Source: Symsagittifera roscoffensis | Taxonomy: Eukaryota; Xenacoelomorpha; Acoela; Convolutidae | Reading direction: 5' to 3' | Length of the DNA: 64,000 nucleotides | Assembly: GCF_963678635.1 (NCBI RefSeq) | Contig: NC_087062.1 | Coordinates: 14,120,670 to 14,184,669 of the forward strand | Shown here: piece by piece, positions 63,796-64,000 of the stretch | Position numbering within the stretch: position 1 is the first letter of the stretch | How the letters are laid out: every line of letters starts with the position of its first letter | The notes under the pieces: generated by a model | The model's input: the letters and a program-made list of their open reading frames with translations, nothing else | What the model was told of the DNA's origin: nothing | Databases searched by the model: none | Program-made: the position numbers and the translations under genes

Positions 63796-64000
63796 AAAGT
63801 GATCACACTGATTGGCAATGCAATTTTCTTGTTCAATTGATTTTTTTTTCATCACATTCCATCTAGCAGAACATTGTCTTATAGTAGAAAAAATTCAGCG
63901 GAAATTCAATTTTTTGATCTTTAAAATGCTAGTGTTCAATATCCACTTTTGAAAACATTAAATTCGATTAATCATCAAAGTTTTACATAGACCAGAGCTA

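Noticed and set aside
62569-64000. Missing domain I S1-S2 exons inside the window
   Set aside because: No frame on the minus strand here gives the conserved S1-S2 sequence; they must lie beyond 64000.

Overview
This is AT-rich, intron-rich DNA from an animal, most likely an invertebrate. No phylum can be assigned from the sequence. The evidence is a four-domain voltage-gated cation channel gene split into at least 24 exons with GT-AG introns, serine-peptidase-family (S28) genes with signal peptides, and many nonautonomous transposable elements. There are no operons, CRISPR arrays or rRNA genes.

Layout. Positions 1-7560 hold a tandem array of a unit of about 1.28 kb, whose central copies are nearly identical. 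An inverted copy of a dispersed ~530-bp repeat follows (7650-8185). Positions 8585-13082 are a decayed, minus-strand LTR retrotransposon of the Ty3/gypsy type, with 214/215-bp LTRs (TG...CA) and a 5-bp target duplication. From 62568 down to 14257, on the minus strand, runs a voltage-gated sodium-channel-like gene covering domain I S3 to the C-terminus. Its 5' exons lie beyond the right end of the window. The 24 exon positions (one filled by either of two alternative exons) join in one reading frame of 1,672 complete codons plus stop, and all intron phases agree.

The channel has several unusual features. Its selectivity-filter residues read D-E-E-G, not the canonical DEKA or the DEEA of invertebrate Nav2 channels. 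The III-IV inactivation motif is VML where IFM is usual. The exon encoding the domain III filter and S6 exists in two tandem 195-bp versions that look mutually exclusive. Two short relics of other channel exons also survive in introns.

Inside the 15.9-kb intron between the domain I S6 exon and the I-II linker, on the opposite strand, lie two intact S28-family genes (39206-42141 and 49414-51989) and one S28 pseudogene fragment. All three copies carry Phe where the catalytic Ser is expected, and the first gene has also lost the catalytic His. They therefore look like expanding pseudoenzymes or atypical hydrolases hosted in the channel gene.

The remaining intronic DNA is dense in repeats: hAT-type MITEs with GGGGCGGAT termini and 8-bp target duplications, an AT-rich MITE with CCCGCAC termini, a FLYWCH/MULE transposase relic, a dispersed ~530-bp hairpin-bearing repeat, and many poly-G runs.
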